Notes under the pieces: generated by a model
What the model was told of the DNA's origin: nothing
Databases searched by the model: none
What the model saw: the letters and a program-made list of their open reading frames with translations, nothing else
Position numbers and translations under genes: made by a program
Shown: piece by piece, positions 25,180 to 37,335 of the stretch
Numbering within the stretch: position 1 is the first letter of the stretch
Layout: every line of letters begins with the position of its first letter
NCBI RefSeq assembly: GCF_040954835.1
Contig: NC_090707.1
Location: 31,700,570 to 31,764,569 of the forward strand
DNA from: Lepisosteus oculatus
Lineage: Eukaryota > Chordata > Actinopteri > Semionotiformes > Lepisosteidae
Direction: 5' to 3'
Length of the DNA: 64,000 nucleotides

Positions 25180-25475
25180 GAATGTTAGGCCTCTGAAACG
25201 CTGTGTCTGTAAATACTGTATCTAATGTAACTTTGTGTGTTGTATGTTTTCTGTAGTTTACTGTTATAAATATTTGCTTTAGCCACGTGTGCCTGGATTA
25301 TTACTCCTCTCAACAAAGCTGTGCCAGAGAATAAAGAATTCACGTGCCTCTAGTTCTACCAGACACTCGGATATATTGTTAGAAATCATGTACATGTTAG
25401 GGGTTATGAATAATTATTTCACTGATTGACTAAACCGCTCAGTCAAATCCTGATTTTCACCAGTTTCGTAACACC
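25180..25475. repeat. Repeat family F, copy 2
   Basis: The partner of 15350-15612 in the same orientation; see that entry for the shared blocks. Confidence 0.65.
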
Positions 25476-25485
25476 CCATTTGTAA

Positions 25486-25550
25486 CAATATCTATAGTGG
25501 TAGAATATAGAATATCTATAGTGGTAGAATATATATCTATAGTGGTAGAA
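25486..25550. repeat. Short tandem repeat, about three units
   Basis: The unit 'ATATCTATAGTGGTAGA' occurs three times with slightly different spacers. Confidence 0.8.
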
Positions 25551-26109
25551 TGCTGTTTCCATACAAACTTTAACATATCATACAGTACCATTTTGATAGA
25601 TCAAAACAGGTTTATATTTAATGAAATATACAGTATTATATTTCATTGGTTTATATTGGTCTTAACTTGCTTGATGTACAAATGTCAGTTTTTAAGCAGT
25701 AGATTGTCCCAGTCTGTTCCTGCCTAAACGTCTTCAAAGGTTAAATTGAACGTCTGAGGTTAAATTGCTCCCCCTAGTGGAAAGAGTTGAATAACAGCTG
25801 TAATTTGATTTTTGTTTGAAACTGAGGTTGCTGATCTTTTTTCTTGGTCCATGAAGAATGGCAAAAATGTTTCAGATATGAATCTCGTAATGTCCTTATG
25901 CCTTCAGAGGCCATGTTCAGTTTTAGCATTAGTTGCCATTACAATCGTTTTTCATCATAACCTAAGAATTGTTGTGGAAAAAAGGAGGCCCTCCAAACCA
26001 TCTGCCACGGTAGGTTTCTAGGATGTCACCAAAAGAGCTCATTCAATTTTTTTGAAAGAAGTCAGGTATCACCTTCAACAATGTGGTTGGACAGATCATT
26101 ACAGACTCC

Positions 26110-26340
26110 AACTACCCTACTACTTTACTCTGCTCTCCTCTACACTGATAGCTGATGTGTGGTGAGCATTCTGGCACACTATGGCTGCTGTCGCATCATC
26201 CAGGTGGGGGCTGCACATTGGTGGTGGTGGAGGGGAGTCCCCATTACCTGTAAAGCGCTTTGAGTGGAGTGTCCAGAAAAGCACTATATAAGTGTAAGCA
26301 ATTATTATTAATCTTATTATTATTATTATTATTATTACCC
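26110..26340 (+). repeat. 5S-derived SINE (family A), 3' part
   Basis: Runs from 'CTGCTCTCCTCTACACTGAT' to 'AGCACTATATAAGTGTAAGC' with an ATT-rich tail. Confidence 0.85.
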
Positions 26341-26529
26341 TCTGTGTACAGAGGTGTCACCTCTTTAAATTGTTTTAAAAGCACTTTCCACTTAAGTCCG
26401 TATTTCTTAAAATAAGTAAATATATCTGGTTGCTCTTTTCTGGACTGAACCAAAGTGTTTTTATTATATTAGGACTAACATTGTAAACATTCGAAATGAT
26501 CTCTATTACTGTACTATGTTCTTCTAATA

Positions 26530-26765
26530 GAATCCATGCATCCAGTTTCTAACCACTTTATCTAATTCAGGGTCACAGGGAGCTGGAGCTTATCCTAGAG
26601 AGCAATGGGCTCAAGGCAGGAAACACCCTGGATAGGACTCAAGTTAATTAGAGGGCATACACAGACATGAACATATACTGTACTCTCACCTGGGGCAATT
26701 TTCCTAGAAGCCAGTTAACCTAACTGCATGTTTTTGGACTGTGGGACAAAATTAGAGCACCTAAT
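26530..26765 (-). repeat. tRNA-headed dispersed repeat (family B), partial
   Basis: Plus strand: 'CATCCAGTTTCTAACCAC', 'GGAGCTGGAGCTTATCC', 'GGAAACACCCTGGATAGGAC' and 'TTTTTGGACTGTGGGA'. The head is lost. Confidence 0.75.
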
Positions 26766-27079
26766 TTAACAGAATTCTTTAAATAATTTTACAGAATTCT
26801 TTAATACAAATTACACTTAACTATATAAGTGAACTACATTCTCTTTGCTTTTTATTGCTTCCTGTTGTATAGAAGATGTAAATGAGCTGACTCTGTGACA
26901 GACCCCATAATGCATATAAAAACTCACAATAATGGTCACTGGGGGAGGCTTTATAGCAGCAATTTTTATAACTCATCCCTTCAGCAGCCTCTCTTGCTGT
27001 AAGTTATCAAACACCCAACCAGCAACTACCATCCTTAAAGTCCTTTATAGCCAAAATATATCATGTCATGTACCAAACT

Positions 27080-27536
27080 ACTTTATAAAATACAGAGTTG
27101 CGGGAGGCCGGAGCCTACCCGGCAAGCTATGAGCGCAAGTTAAGGTACACCTTGGACAAGGGCAAGTGCAAGCTAATCATACATGGGGACAATCTGGAGG
27201 CCACGGTAAAGGCTGAGGGGGGAAATTTGGCCTGGACACCGGGATAACTCCCTACTCTTATCGAGAAATGTCCTGGGATCTTTAATGACCACTGAGAGTT
27301 AGGACCTTGGTTTAACATCTCAGCCCACTACAGTATAGTGTCCCCGCCACTATACCAGGGCATTAGGACCCATACAGACCGCAGGGTGAGCGCCCCCCGC
27401 TGGTCTCACTTACACCACTTCCAGCAGTAACCATAGCTTCCCAGGAGGTCTCCCATCCAAGTACTGACCAGGCTCACACCTGGTGAGCTTTAGCAGATAG
27501 CCAGTTGAGAGCTGCAGGGTGATATGGCTGCTGGCA
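27080..27536 (-). repeat. 5S-derived SINE (family A) next to a family-B fragment
   Basis: 27085-27150 looks like family B ('GGAGCCTACCCGGCAAGC'). 27190-27536 is the body and 5S-like head of family A (minus strand), including 'CTCCCATCCAAGTACTGACC' at about 27452, which is very close to the 5S rRNA reverse complement. Confidence 0.75.
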
Positions 27537-27953
27537 TTAGCCACAACATTCCTATTAATTACATCCCTGTGAGAATGTGGACTTAACCACCATCAATAAT
27601 CTCATTAATTAATTATCACCCAGTCTATCTAATTACAGATGACAGTTCCTTTCATAGCACCTAGTGGCAGTTGGGCTGTTATTACAGTAGCTTCTTCAAA
27701 CCTTATGTTTCCCACTATAATCTGTAGTTTGTTTTTGATGTCTCCATGTAAGGCTCTGCACTTCTCTGCTTTAAATTAATCCCAGTCTCCAATTTCCTTC
27801 ACAATATACTTATTATGTAATACTAAATATAATAATAATGGTCTAGTACACTCAGCCAGATGAAATGAGTCTTAAAACCATGTTTTTTTTTTATTTATTC
27901 TCCAACAAAACAGTATTCTGTGTAGGGAAGCCGTGAGTATGACTTGTCCAATG
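27537..27953 (-). terminator. 3' flank of the PIM-like kinase gene
   Basis: On the minus strand two overlapping AATAAA signals (plus TTTATT at 27890-27895 and 27894-27899) lie 55-65 bp after the stop codon and fit a short 3' UTR. The rest is AT-rich with no other feature. Confidence 0.6.
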
Positions 27954-30900
27954 CTACTTTCCAATTTGCTTCATCCAGGGATGGAGCAGGATGTCCTCCA
28001 TCGTAGGCCGGTTGCTAGGGCAGGAAGTCAAGCAGCGGCGAATCAGGTTACGGCATTCTGTCAGGTTGAAAATGAAGGGGACACTCAGGTCTACAGAGAA
28101 GTGTGGACTATGCTATGTTACTGAATGAACCAGGTGACAGAACATTCAATAAGAACTGTGTGGAATTTCAGGGAGGAATGTCTTCTTGTTTGTTTTTTAT
28201 TATAATATGTTTTTCTCTCTTACATTTGAAGGAGATATAGTAAATATGTAATAAACGCAATTTAAACGTGCAGAGTTGGACGGAAAATCCATCGATGTTT
28301 ACAATGTATCTCATCTCACCTCTGGAGATATCTCTGGGAAAGTGAAGTGTCCCTTTTACAATTTCATTGTCATCGGAGAAAGGCACATCGCCCCATACCA
28401 TGTGAAAGAGCAGAATTCCCACTGACCAGACTGTGGCAGGAATTGCCTGATACTCTCCACGTAGGATTGTTTCAGGTGGAAAGTAATGCAGAGTACCTAG
28501 AGAGGAAAAGGCCAAGAAAAACTGAATTGCCTTGAACTGAATGCAGTTTTCATTCAGTGAAAAAGACACTTTGATTCCAAAAAAGGTCATAAAGAGTGAC
28601 CAATTTTTTCGTAAGTTTGAAGTTGAACTTGATCTTTATTGCCATATGTGACCGGTACATGTACTGGTACAATGGAATTCTTACTTACAGAAAGTCTCTC
28701 GATTGTTAAAACAAGTGTAAAAACACGAAGTGCAAACAGTGTATCAAGACAATATACAAACAAACAGGTGACAATGTACAAGTACACAGGTAAACAGTTT
28801 GAATGAAAACAATACAGACGTGTAAACAATAACTGGAGATGTGCAATAAATAAGAAATCATAATGAGGTAGATGGTATAGGTGTGGTCCGAGGGGCATGG
28901 CTAAATGTTTTCGCATAAGCAATATTTGGTTGTGCTCCTCAGCTACTAGTGATTTTTATTACTGAAAATTCATACTGATGAAAAAAAACGCCTCAGTACT
29001 AAAGGATCACAGTGCTGGAATTTTGAAAGCAGAATAATGAAGCTTGGTTTGTTATACTGTATTATTGGTGTTGCAACATGTTACGCTAATGGCAATCCTA
29101 AAGCAATCAACTCAATCAACTAATGGCAATCAACTCAATCAACTGAGTGAAACAGTGTTTTCAAATCTGGATAGTATGTGAGTATAATCATGTGCTTTGG
29201 AAGAGTAAAGTAGAGTGGAGTTTATTGTTATATGCACAAGTGCAATTAAATGCTTATTTGCCTGTATGCTCCGATACAAAGACATCAAGGAAACACCAAA
29301 AACAAAAACACAGAACAGCGACAGCAGCAACAAGTTATATAACATACATCTTAGAGATGTCTGTCTAGAAATGACTGTCACAGAAACAGCGCGCGTGTGT
29401 CCGATAGTCCTGCCATACAAAACTCCCCAATAGAGCTGGCAGGATGCTCTTGTGTTCCCTGCCCCCTCCCTCACCAGCCAGGTCAGAATACAGCCCGTCC
29501 TGCAGTGGGCTTGCCGAGCCGAAGTCGATGAGCTTCAGGCGCTGGGTTCTGGCCTCCACCAGGAGGTTTTCGGGCTTGAGGTCCCGATGGACCACCCCCC
29601 GGGAAAGGCAGTGCAGCAGGGCCTCCACGGCCTGTCGCAGGAAGTCCCGGGCCAGCGGCTCCTCCAGGAAACCGCCCACGTCCTGCAGGAAGTTGAAGAG
29701 GTCCTGGCAGGGCTCGGGCCGCTCCAGGACCAGCAGGAAGCGGTCGGGCATCCTGAACCAGTCGAGCAGCATCACCACGCTGGCGCAGGCAGGGGGGGCA
29801 CACACCTGCTGATGGAGCACAATCTCCAGGGGGACGGTGCCCTGCTGCTGAGGTGGAGAACAAGACAGCAGGCCCCGTCAGGCCAGGAGCCATCACACAA
29901 GTAATCCATAACATACGCCACCCTTCATTGCCAGCAAAGAAACGCTAATTAAAAAGGGCCATTCACATAAAAAAAACACTAAACAAACACGCACATAAAA
30001 ATCATTAAGCCTGTTGATTTAAACAGGAACTCTAACCGAAGTGAGCAATGCAAAGGAAAAAAGTGAATGCAGATATAGCAATGTTTTGCTTAGTAATGGA
30101 CCAATGACGGTCAGCGCCATGCTTTGTACTGGACCAATCGTTATTAACTTTCTATAGCGACAAAAATATTGACCTGAAGCTGGTCTGATGACCTCTCTGT
30201 AGTTATACAAAGACCTGGTAAATGAAGTAAAGCCCTAAACCAATCTATTGTCACCTCTTATGTATATAGCACTTTTCTGGACACTCCACTCAAAGGGCTT
30301 TACACGTAATGGGGACTCTCCTCCACCACCACCAATGTGAAGCCCCCACCTGGATGATGCGACAGCAGCCACAGTGCACCAGTACACTCACTACACACCA
30401 GCTATCAGTGGGGAGGAGAACAGATTGATGAAGCCAGTTCATAGATGGGGATTATTAGGAGGCCATGATTGGTAAGGGCCAATGAGAAATTTGGCCAGGC
30501 CCTAGTCATTTTGAGAAATGCCCTGGGATTTTTAATGACCACAGAGAGTCAGGACCTGGGTTTTACCTCACATCCCATGGAGGGCGCCTTTATACAGTAT
30601 AGTGTCCCCGTCACTATACTGGGGCATTAGGACCCACACAACCTGCAGGGTGAGCGCCCCCTGTTGACCCCACTAACACATCTTCCAGCAGCAACCTTAG
30701 TCTTTTCCAGGAGCTTCAGTAGGTTGCCAATTGTGAGCTGCAGGGTAATATGGCTACGTAGGAGAATGATCTACAAACTGGGCACTTCGAAACAACCATC
30801 TGGAGACCTCTTATAGTGTATCTTGGGCTGAACTAGCCAATTGTATTCTTCAAAGTGTTGTCATTTTCTTAGCGTATGCTTTACTCGTGCTCTCATTTTC

Positions 30901-33900
30901 TGTGATTTATTTAATCATAAAGAATTAAAAATAGAAGGCACTTTCTTTTCGTATAAACTATTGGAAAACATAGATATTTTATTATTTTTTAAACTAAGTT
31001 CTGTTCTTATAGTTTGTTTCATTACTATGCGACTACAGTAGGATTTGCTAAACAGTGTGCATTTTCGATTCTGGATCTGGAAATAATTGTAAACGTAAGG
31101 TTATTAAAGCTATATTTAATTGTGTGCTGTTCTTTCTTGTCTCATGCATACTGTAGATGTTCTATGGATTAATTAAGCTATCATTTGTGAAACTAGAATG
31201 GAACGGAAATGTGAAAGTCCAGCAGTATCTTTTCATTATGCATTACATTTATACAATACATTTTCATTAAGCGCTCATTTCATTGGCTTCATACCATCTC
31301 CACATATTATAAGAACACCACAAAACATACTCACCAAATTTGCCCACTTCTTTATTGTTTTCCGATAGACACATTTAACTGCTACCTGGACAAAGGCATA
31401 ATGGCATTATGAAAGAAAAAAACAACATTAAGCTAGCTTTCTTCATAAAACACTTTAATAACAGGTATATAATAACAGTAAGTTTAGTTTTTTGTTTCCT
31501 GATTCTTCATGATGACAATTTTAAATCAGAACATTCATTATCCTAGTCAGCTTATAGTAATATGGGATTACTTAAATAAAAGGAAAATAACCCAAAAGAC
31601 ATTATAGCTACTGTGAGATTATATATACTATACCAATAAAAGAGTATGGTATTTTGGCAACATCTGCAATTTGCAGTTACTGTATTTTATAGGAAAAACA
31701 AATGGAAAAGCAGGCAGCCAATAGGATGGTAGCTGGATGCACCAATAGAAAGGTAGCAAAGAGAAGCAGTGAGTCCAGAAGGATGATGATAATAATAATA
31801 ATTGTTTACACTTATATAGCGCTTTTTCTAGACACTCCACTCAAAGCACTTTACAGGTAATGGGGACTCCCCTCCACCACCACCAATGTGCAGCATCCAC
31901 CTGGATGATGCAACAGCAGCCATAGTGCACCAGAACCTCAGTGGGGAGGAGAGCATAGTGATGAAGCCAATTCATAGATGGGGATTATTAGGAGGCCACG
32001 ATTTGCCAATGTATATTGGTGTATATTTTAACAGTCATAGTAACATATCAGAGACAGAAAGGGTGGCGGGGACTCTAGGCAGACACAGGAAAGAGGAGGC
32101 AGGAGGGAGCAGCATAAGGAAGAGAACTATAGAAGTCAGGGAGCTGTAGGTTTCTTGAGTTCAAGCCAAGCAGGGGTGCAGCAAGAACAAGATTTTGCCA
32201 CATTTTGTCACATTTATGGATTAAATCGACAGTAAAATCTTGAATACAAACTTTTTAAACAGAACCGTGAGAAGAATGAGGATCCTTACCGGTATCCCAT
32301 CAGTTTTCCGGTTTCCAGCATAGACACAACCATATCCCCCGTATCCTATCAAGTCCCCTTTCTCGTAAAGCTCTTGAAACACCTCTAAAACAGAAATGTT
32401 TGCTCAGAGTATAAACGAAAATGTCTCATGTCCCATGAACATTCTTAAGAAAAATGTACAGTAGTTACTGAACAAAATGTTAAATGGTTTGAAGGTTTTA
32501 GCTTCTCCTAACAAATGTAAATCTAAATTTCCAAAATATCCTCTTTGTGAAATATAAGGCTAAGGGAATAGAACTGACATAAAACTATAAATAACTATGT
32601 CTTTCTGTCTAATGTGAGACCTGTTTCTGTTTGAAAAATAGGACCTTAGTTAAACAAATAGTGGTAGTCCCTCACTCTGTCTGCTCACTTTGATTAAATC
32701 TCACTTTCATACGACATTGTCCACCATGTTTCATTGTCCTTTGGAAACAACAGGTTGCACGTAATTATTTTGGTAAGCCAGTAAAATCGTGCTTCTTTAG
32801 ACACATCACTTTTTTATATTTTACAATGTTTTTTTTTTCCTGTGCACTAAAATCTTCTAATATGCTTCTGAAATATGAAGAGCAATTGAATCATAAGGAA
32901 GCAAACTTGTGAGAGTTTTTGCCTGAAATAAGATGGTATATAACTTAAAACTCTCCCAGCCTGGATCAGGCATTTCTGAGAACAAGTAACATTATGTGTT
33001 GCACTCAGTCTATAACAATTACATCATCAAGGCCCAATATTTCTGATTGATTAATTGATTGGTTGGTTGGTTGGTTGGTTGGTTGATTGATTGATTCCTG
33101 GAACTTAATCTTGGATTTATTTTCTTCCTGCCTAGCTAGCTGATCGCTAGCCTTTGTTTCTCTAACCACCTTGTTAAAAAAAAAACAGAAAATACAGAAA
33201 ATCTCAGACCCTTAGAGTGTGACTTTAGCTCGGTAGTCTGCTCCCCCTCTATCTCTGGTTCCTCACACCAACCAGAGGTCTCCAGTGGGTCAGTGTCCAG
33301 TGAGTCAGTGTCCAGTGGGTGTTTTGAGGTCAATCTTGACCGACGGGCTGCTGCTCCTCTCGTTTTCCTTTTCCTTTTAACGGGAGGAGATGATGGGTCC
33401 TGCCCTCCACTTGCCGGAGCTTCCTCAGTTTCCAGAAAGGTCTCCGATTCGGAGTGAGAAATTGGGTCAAATCTCCTCCGTTTGTTTCTCCTGGCTTTTG
33501 GTTTCCCTGCCGCCCTCTCTCTACTCCTCCTGACTCCGCTGCTCTCACTCACGGACCTCTTCTCTGGCTTGCCTCTCCCTCCCAATCTCGCTTTCCTTCT
33601 TTGGCTTCTTTCCTCCGCCTCTTCCCCCTGGCTTCCATCCTCCCTAGCCGACTCCTCCTTGGTTGGGTCGATTTTCCCTGTTTTGCCTCGCCTTCTCACA
33701 TTGTTGCCCCTGGTGCACCTTCTCTTCCTCTTCCTCTTCCCTCCTTTGTCCTCGTTTCTTATTCCCTCATGGACCATCCCATCACTCCCCAACACTGTGG
33801 AGGTGCCGGCCGAGGTTCCTTCTGAAAACCATAATAATTAATAATTTATAATCCCTTACACTTATATAGTGCTTTTCTGGACACTCCACTCAAAGCACTT

Positions 33901-36900
33901 TACAGGTAATGGGGACTCCCCTCCACCACCACCATGTGCAGCCCCACCTGGATGATGCAACGGCAGCCATAGTGCGCCAGAACGCTCACCCCACATCAGC
34001 TATTAGTGGGGAGGACAGCAGAGTGATGAAGCCAATTCATAGATGGAGATTATTAGGAGGCCATGATTGGTAAGGGCCAATGGGAAATTTGGCTAGGATG
34101 CCGGGGTTACACCAGTACTCTTTTCGAGAAACGCCCTGTGATTTTTAATGACCACAGAGAGTCAGGACCTTTGTCGTACATCCCCGTCACTATACTGGGG
34201 CATTAGAACCCACATGGACTGCAGGGTGAGCGCCCCCTGCTGGTCCCACTAACACCTCTTCCAGCAGCAACCTTAGCTTTTCCCAGGAGGTCTCCCATTC
34301 AGGTACTGACCGGGCTCATAACTGCTTAGGGTCAGTGGGTTGCCGGTTGTGAGTTGCAGGGTGATGTGGCTGCTGGCTGTATAAACGCAGATGTAGACAC
34401 AGTTTATGATTCATAGTTTGTTGTTTTTTTCATTAACCTCTCTTTTTAACCACTTTATCCAATACAGGGGAGCCAGAGCTTATCTCCTGCAAGCAAAGAA
34501 CGCAAGACAGGATACACCCTGGATAGGACACCAGTCCGTCACAGGGCAGATACAGACACAGACACTCACACACCAGGGCCAGTTTTCCAAGAAGCCAATT
34601 AACCTACAAATATGTCTTTTAACGAAGAAACTCCACACCAACAAACGGGAGAACATACAAACCCGAAGAGTATTGCAACTCACTGGGCCACAATATCACC
34701 CTCTTAGTTTTTTTTATCAAAATCTTATTTCCCAATTCTATGTTATTCATTTATTCATACTGTACAGTGCTTGCAAAAGCAATCAGCCTGTTCCTATGGT
34801 GCACCATTTTGTGAATTACCAAATGAGCTATTCACATTTATTTTTAACTTCAGATTTTATTCAAATCCGGAATAAACTGCACACTTGTAAGGGATAAGAC
34901 CATTTACAGTAAATGTCAACAAAAATGAAAGAGAAAAATCAGAAAATGGCGATTGCTTAAGTCTCCGGATGTATGAACACAACAGTCTTTGGCAGAAATT
35001 ACAAAGCCATTTTGTGTAGGTTTCTACGAATTTAGCACACCAGCTTGCTGCAATGTTTGCCCATTCTTCTTTGCATATTTGCTCGAGATCTATCAAGTTG
35101 CCATGGGATCACTTTTTTATATTCTCAATGGGATCTGGACTGCGCCACACAAGAACATTCAGTTTCTTATTCTTAAGCCACTCCAGTGTAGCTTTGGATC
35201 ATTGTCCATCTATGTTCTCATCAGCACTGACAAGCTTCCCAGTCCTTACTGACGAGAAGCGGACCTATAAAATAATGCTGCCACCGCCATGCTTGACTGA
35301 GTGATTCACTGTGTTGAGTTTGCGTCAGATGTAGAGTTTTGCATTTGGACCGCAAAGTTTAGATTTGTTTTAACTAACCAGGAAACACTTTTGCTCAATA
35401 CTGTAATAGCAGTTTCACTTTGTTGCAAACTATATGCAGAAGCAAAGGTGAGTTTTCCAATCTAACATTGTCACGGATGTCGGAAGGGAATGACACGGAG
35501 AGCATTAGAGACCCAATGCGTAGCAGCAAAGGGGCAACACAGCGGTTAATAATAATTACTAATAATTGCTTACACTTATATAGTGCTTTTCTGGACCCTC
35601 CACTCAAAGCACTTTACAGGTAATGGGGATCCCCTCCACCACCACAAATGTGCAGCATCCACCTGGATGATGTGACGGCAGCCATAGTGCACCAGAACGC
35701 TCACTACACATCAGCTATCAGTGGGGAGGAGAGCAGAGTATGCCAATTCATAGATGGGGATTATTAGGAAGCCATGATTGGTAAGGGCTAATGGGAAATT
35801 TGGCCAGGACATCAGGGTTACACCCCTACTCTTTTCGAGAAACGCCCTGGGATTTTTAATGACCACAGAGAGTCAGGACCTCAGTTTTATGTCTCATCCA
35901 AAGGACAGCGCCTGTTTACAGTATAGTGTCCCCGTCACTATACTGGGGCATTAGGACCCACATGGACTGCAAGGTGAGCACCCCCTGCTGGCCCCACTAA
36001 CACCTCTTCCAGCAGCAACCTTAGTTTTTCACAGGAGGCCTCCCATCCAGGTACTGACCAGGCTCACACCTGCTGAGCTTCAGTGGATTGCCAGTTGTGA
36101 GTTGCAGGGTGATATGGCTGCTGGGTTAACCCAGGCTCAGGGGATCGGATGATGTAGAAACCTATGCCCTCAGGCCACGGATGAGGTACTGGTACTAGGT
36201 GGGTCTCAAGACATCCAAACCCTCAATGCTGAGCCAGGAGCAAAGGGTGACCCGGAAATATATAGCCCCACACAAAGGCACACCGGAAGGGCAAGAAAAG
36301 CACAGGAAAACTAGGAACAGTAGGGAGCGCCCTCTAGATGTAGAAGGCGTGACAACCATAGAGGCCATCTGGAATATTGTTGACTCATTTCATTTCAAAA
36401 TCATTGGCCACATAGTTGCATGTCTAACCAGTTTTCCCCCTGCCTGGCTGCTCGGTTTTAAGAGACAGACAAATCTACACAGTGTCTGCGTGCCTTTTGC
36501 TCCTTGATGATCAACTTCACCACACTCAAAGAGAAATTAAAAGGCTTTGAAATGTTTTTGTACCCTTCTAAGGATCTGTGCCTTTCTACAACTTTATCCC
36601 TGACTTGTTTTGAAAGCTCCGTGGTCCTGAGTCTTTGTATGAATATTCACTTCCTTACAGAGAGGTGTATTTATTCTGAAATTATCTGAACCACTATTAT
36701 TGCACACAGACAACGGTTACTCAACTAGCTGTTTTTGTGCACCTACGTTAATTCAGATGTGCCAGAGCACACCCACATCAAGAGTCTGAATGCTTGTGCA
36801 ATGACTTTTCCACTTTTCTATCCTTCCTTTTGCTTTTACTTATTTGTTTCTTTGTCAACCTAATAAGTTACTACTATCAAGACCGCAAGCCCTAGAGCAC

Positions 36901-37335
36901 AAAAACTGTGTGACTGAATATATTATATATATTATGTAGAATATATATTATGTTTTCTCTTTCTTTTAATATGATCTACAGTATGTAATCCAGCAGAACT
37001 TGTTGGTCCATAGTGCACTGATTGAAGTGATAAACTTCATGTGCTTTGGAGAACTGAGTTCAGTTTACTGGTGTACTGACTACTTTCGAATAGAACGATT
37101 AGTGAATGTGTATTGAGTATTTAAGTATAATTTCAGTTTTGGCTTAATCGTCTTGCCTGAAGGGCAGCCCCCTGGCTGTAGGATGAGGAGACTTGAACTC
37201 CATTCATAGAGGAGTTAACCTCATTGATCTAGAGCACAAAGAATCATAATATTCGAACTCTAGTTTAGGAATAACAAAGAAATTCTCACCTTCAGAGGAA
37301 TTTGATGCTAATAAGAGGTCCTTGCAGTTATTCAT
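27954..37335 (-). CDS. PIM-like serine/threonine protein kinase, 485 aa
   Basis: Minus-strand exons: 37335-37290, 33821-33210, 32384-32290, 31385-31335, 29847-29475, 28496-28320 and 28057-27954. Phases agree throughout (1458 nt). The kinase domain starts near residue 220: glycine loop GYGGYGCV (233-240), VAVK with catalytic Lys255, the PIM hallmark hinge LERPEP, HRDLKPEN (Asp357), DFG (Asp376), YFPPE, and end ECRNLIRRCLTSCPSNRPT. All catalytic residues are present, so activity is plausible. PIM kinases are constitutively active kinases of basic Ser/Thr sites and promote growth and survival. Unusual features are a first exon of only 15 codons and a 204-residue basic, low-complexity exon 2 (KRKRRCTRG, RNKRRRFDP) that may direct it to the nucleus (inference). 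The exon 2 donor (GGTCTG) is weak, so that junction is the least certain. Fish genomes carry many such pim-like copies. Confidence 0.9.
28605..28925 (-). mobile_element. LINE 3' UTR fragment, antisense
   Basis: The reverse complement of this stretch matches the 3' end of the LINE fragment at 50340-50655. Shared blocks include 'AATTCCATTGTACCAGTAC', 'ATCGAGAGACTTTCTGTAAG' and 'GACCACACC'. It lies in an intron of the PIM-like gene. Confidence 0.8.
29195..29385 (-). repeat. LINE 3'-end-like fragment
   Basis: Contains 'GAGTTTATTGTTATATGCAC', resembling an antisense non-LTR element tail. It lies in the intron next to the large kinase exon. Only resemblance supports this. Confidence 0.4.
30252..30754 (-). 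repeat. 5S-derived SINE (family A), near full length
   Basis: Plus strand runs from 'TATATAGCACTTTTCTGGAC' through the body to 'GTGAGCTGCAGGGTAATATG' (5S-like head, partly deleted). Within a PIM-like gene intron. Confidence 0.85.
31786..32006 (-). repeat. 5S-derived SINE (family A), tail half
   Basis: From an AAT microsatellite and 'CACTTATATAGCGCTTTTTC' to 'TTATTAGGAGGCCACGATT'. The head side is absent. Confidence 0.85.
33050..33099. repeat. TTGG/TTGA microsatellite
   Basis: Tandem GATT and GGTT tetranucleotides in the intron just 3' of exon 2 of the PIM-like gene. Confidence 0.9.
33838..34385 (-). repeat. 5S-derived SINE (family A), near full length
   Basis: Tail at 33850 ('CACTTATATAGTGCTTTTCT'). 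5S-like head at 34285-34375 ('CAGGAGGTCTCCCATTCAGG', 'GAGTTGCAGGGTGATGTGGC'). It begins within 20 bp of the exon 2 acceptor of the PIM-like gene. Confidence 0.88.
34436..34695 (-). repeat. tRNA-headed dispersed repeat (family B)
   Basis: Plus strand: 'AACCACTTTATCCAATACAG', 'GGAGCCAGAGCTTATC', 'GATAGGACACCAGTCCGTCA' and 'CAGTTTTCCAAGAAGCCAAT'. Confidence 0.8.
34755..35345 (-). mobile_element. Decayed Tc1-type transposon
   Basis: 'TACTGTACAGTGCTTGCAAA' near 34759 resembles the Tc1 terminal repeat. On the minus strand 35300-35270 encodes VKHGGGSI, the family's KHGGGSVMVW block. 35090-34990 encodes LIDLEQICKEEWANI, the C-terminal block. Stops interrupt the frame. It sits in intron 1 of the PIM-like gene. 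Confidence 0.85.
35546..36125 (-). repeat. 5S-derived SINE (family A), full length
   Basis: The most complete copy. Tail at 35570-35620, body with 'GTATAGTGTCCCCGTCACTA', head at 36030-36120 ('CTCCCATCCAGGTACTGACC', 'GAGTTGCAGGGTGATATGGC'). Confidence 0.9.
36126..36353 (-). mobile_element. LTR-like repeat, copy 2, truncated
   Basis: The minus strand starts TGTCACGCCTTCTACATC and reads GGGCGCTCC, then GGCTCAGCATTGAGG, then GCCTGAGGGCATAGG, matching the copies at 23272 and 43951. The 3' part is cut off at the neighbouring SINE. Confidence 0.65.
36510..36830 (-). mobile_element. Tc1-type 3' flank fragment
   Basis: 'GGATCTGTGCCTTTCTACAA' and 'AGAGGTGTATTTATTCTGAA' match the same positions in the relic at 55720-56600 and resemble the non-coding flank of Tc1-type elements. 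No coding block is left. Confidence 0.55.

Noticed and set aside
29444-29914. Plus-strand and alternative minus-strand ORFs over the kinase exon
   Set aside because: Shadows of the large kinase exon. Only the minus frame with HRDLKPEN and DFG is real.
33454-33851. Plus-strand ORFs rich in Ser/Pro/Leu
   Set aside because: Antisense to the basic exon of the PIM-like gene. The composition is the mirror of Lys/Arg/Glu codons.
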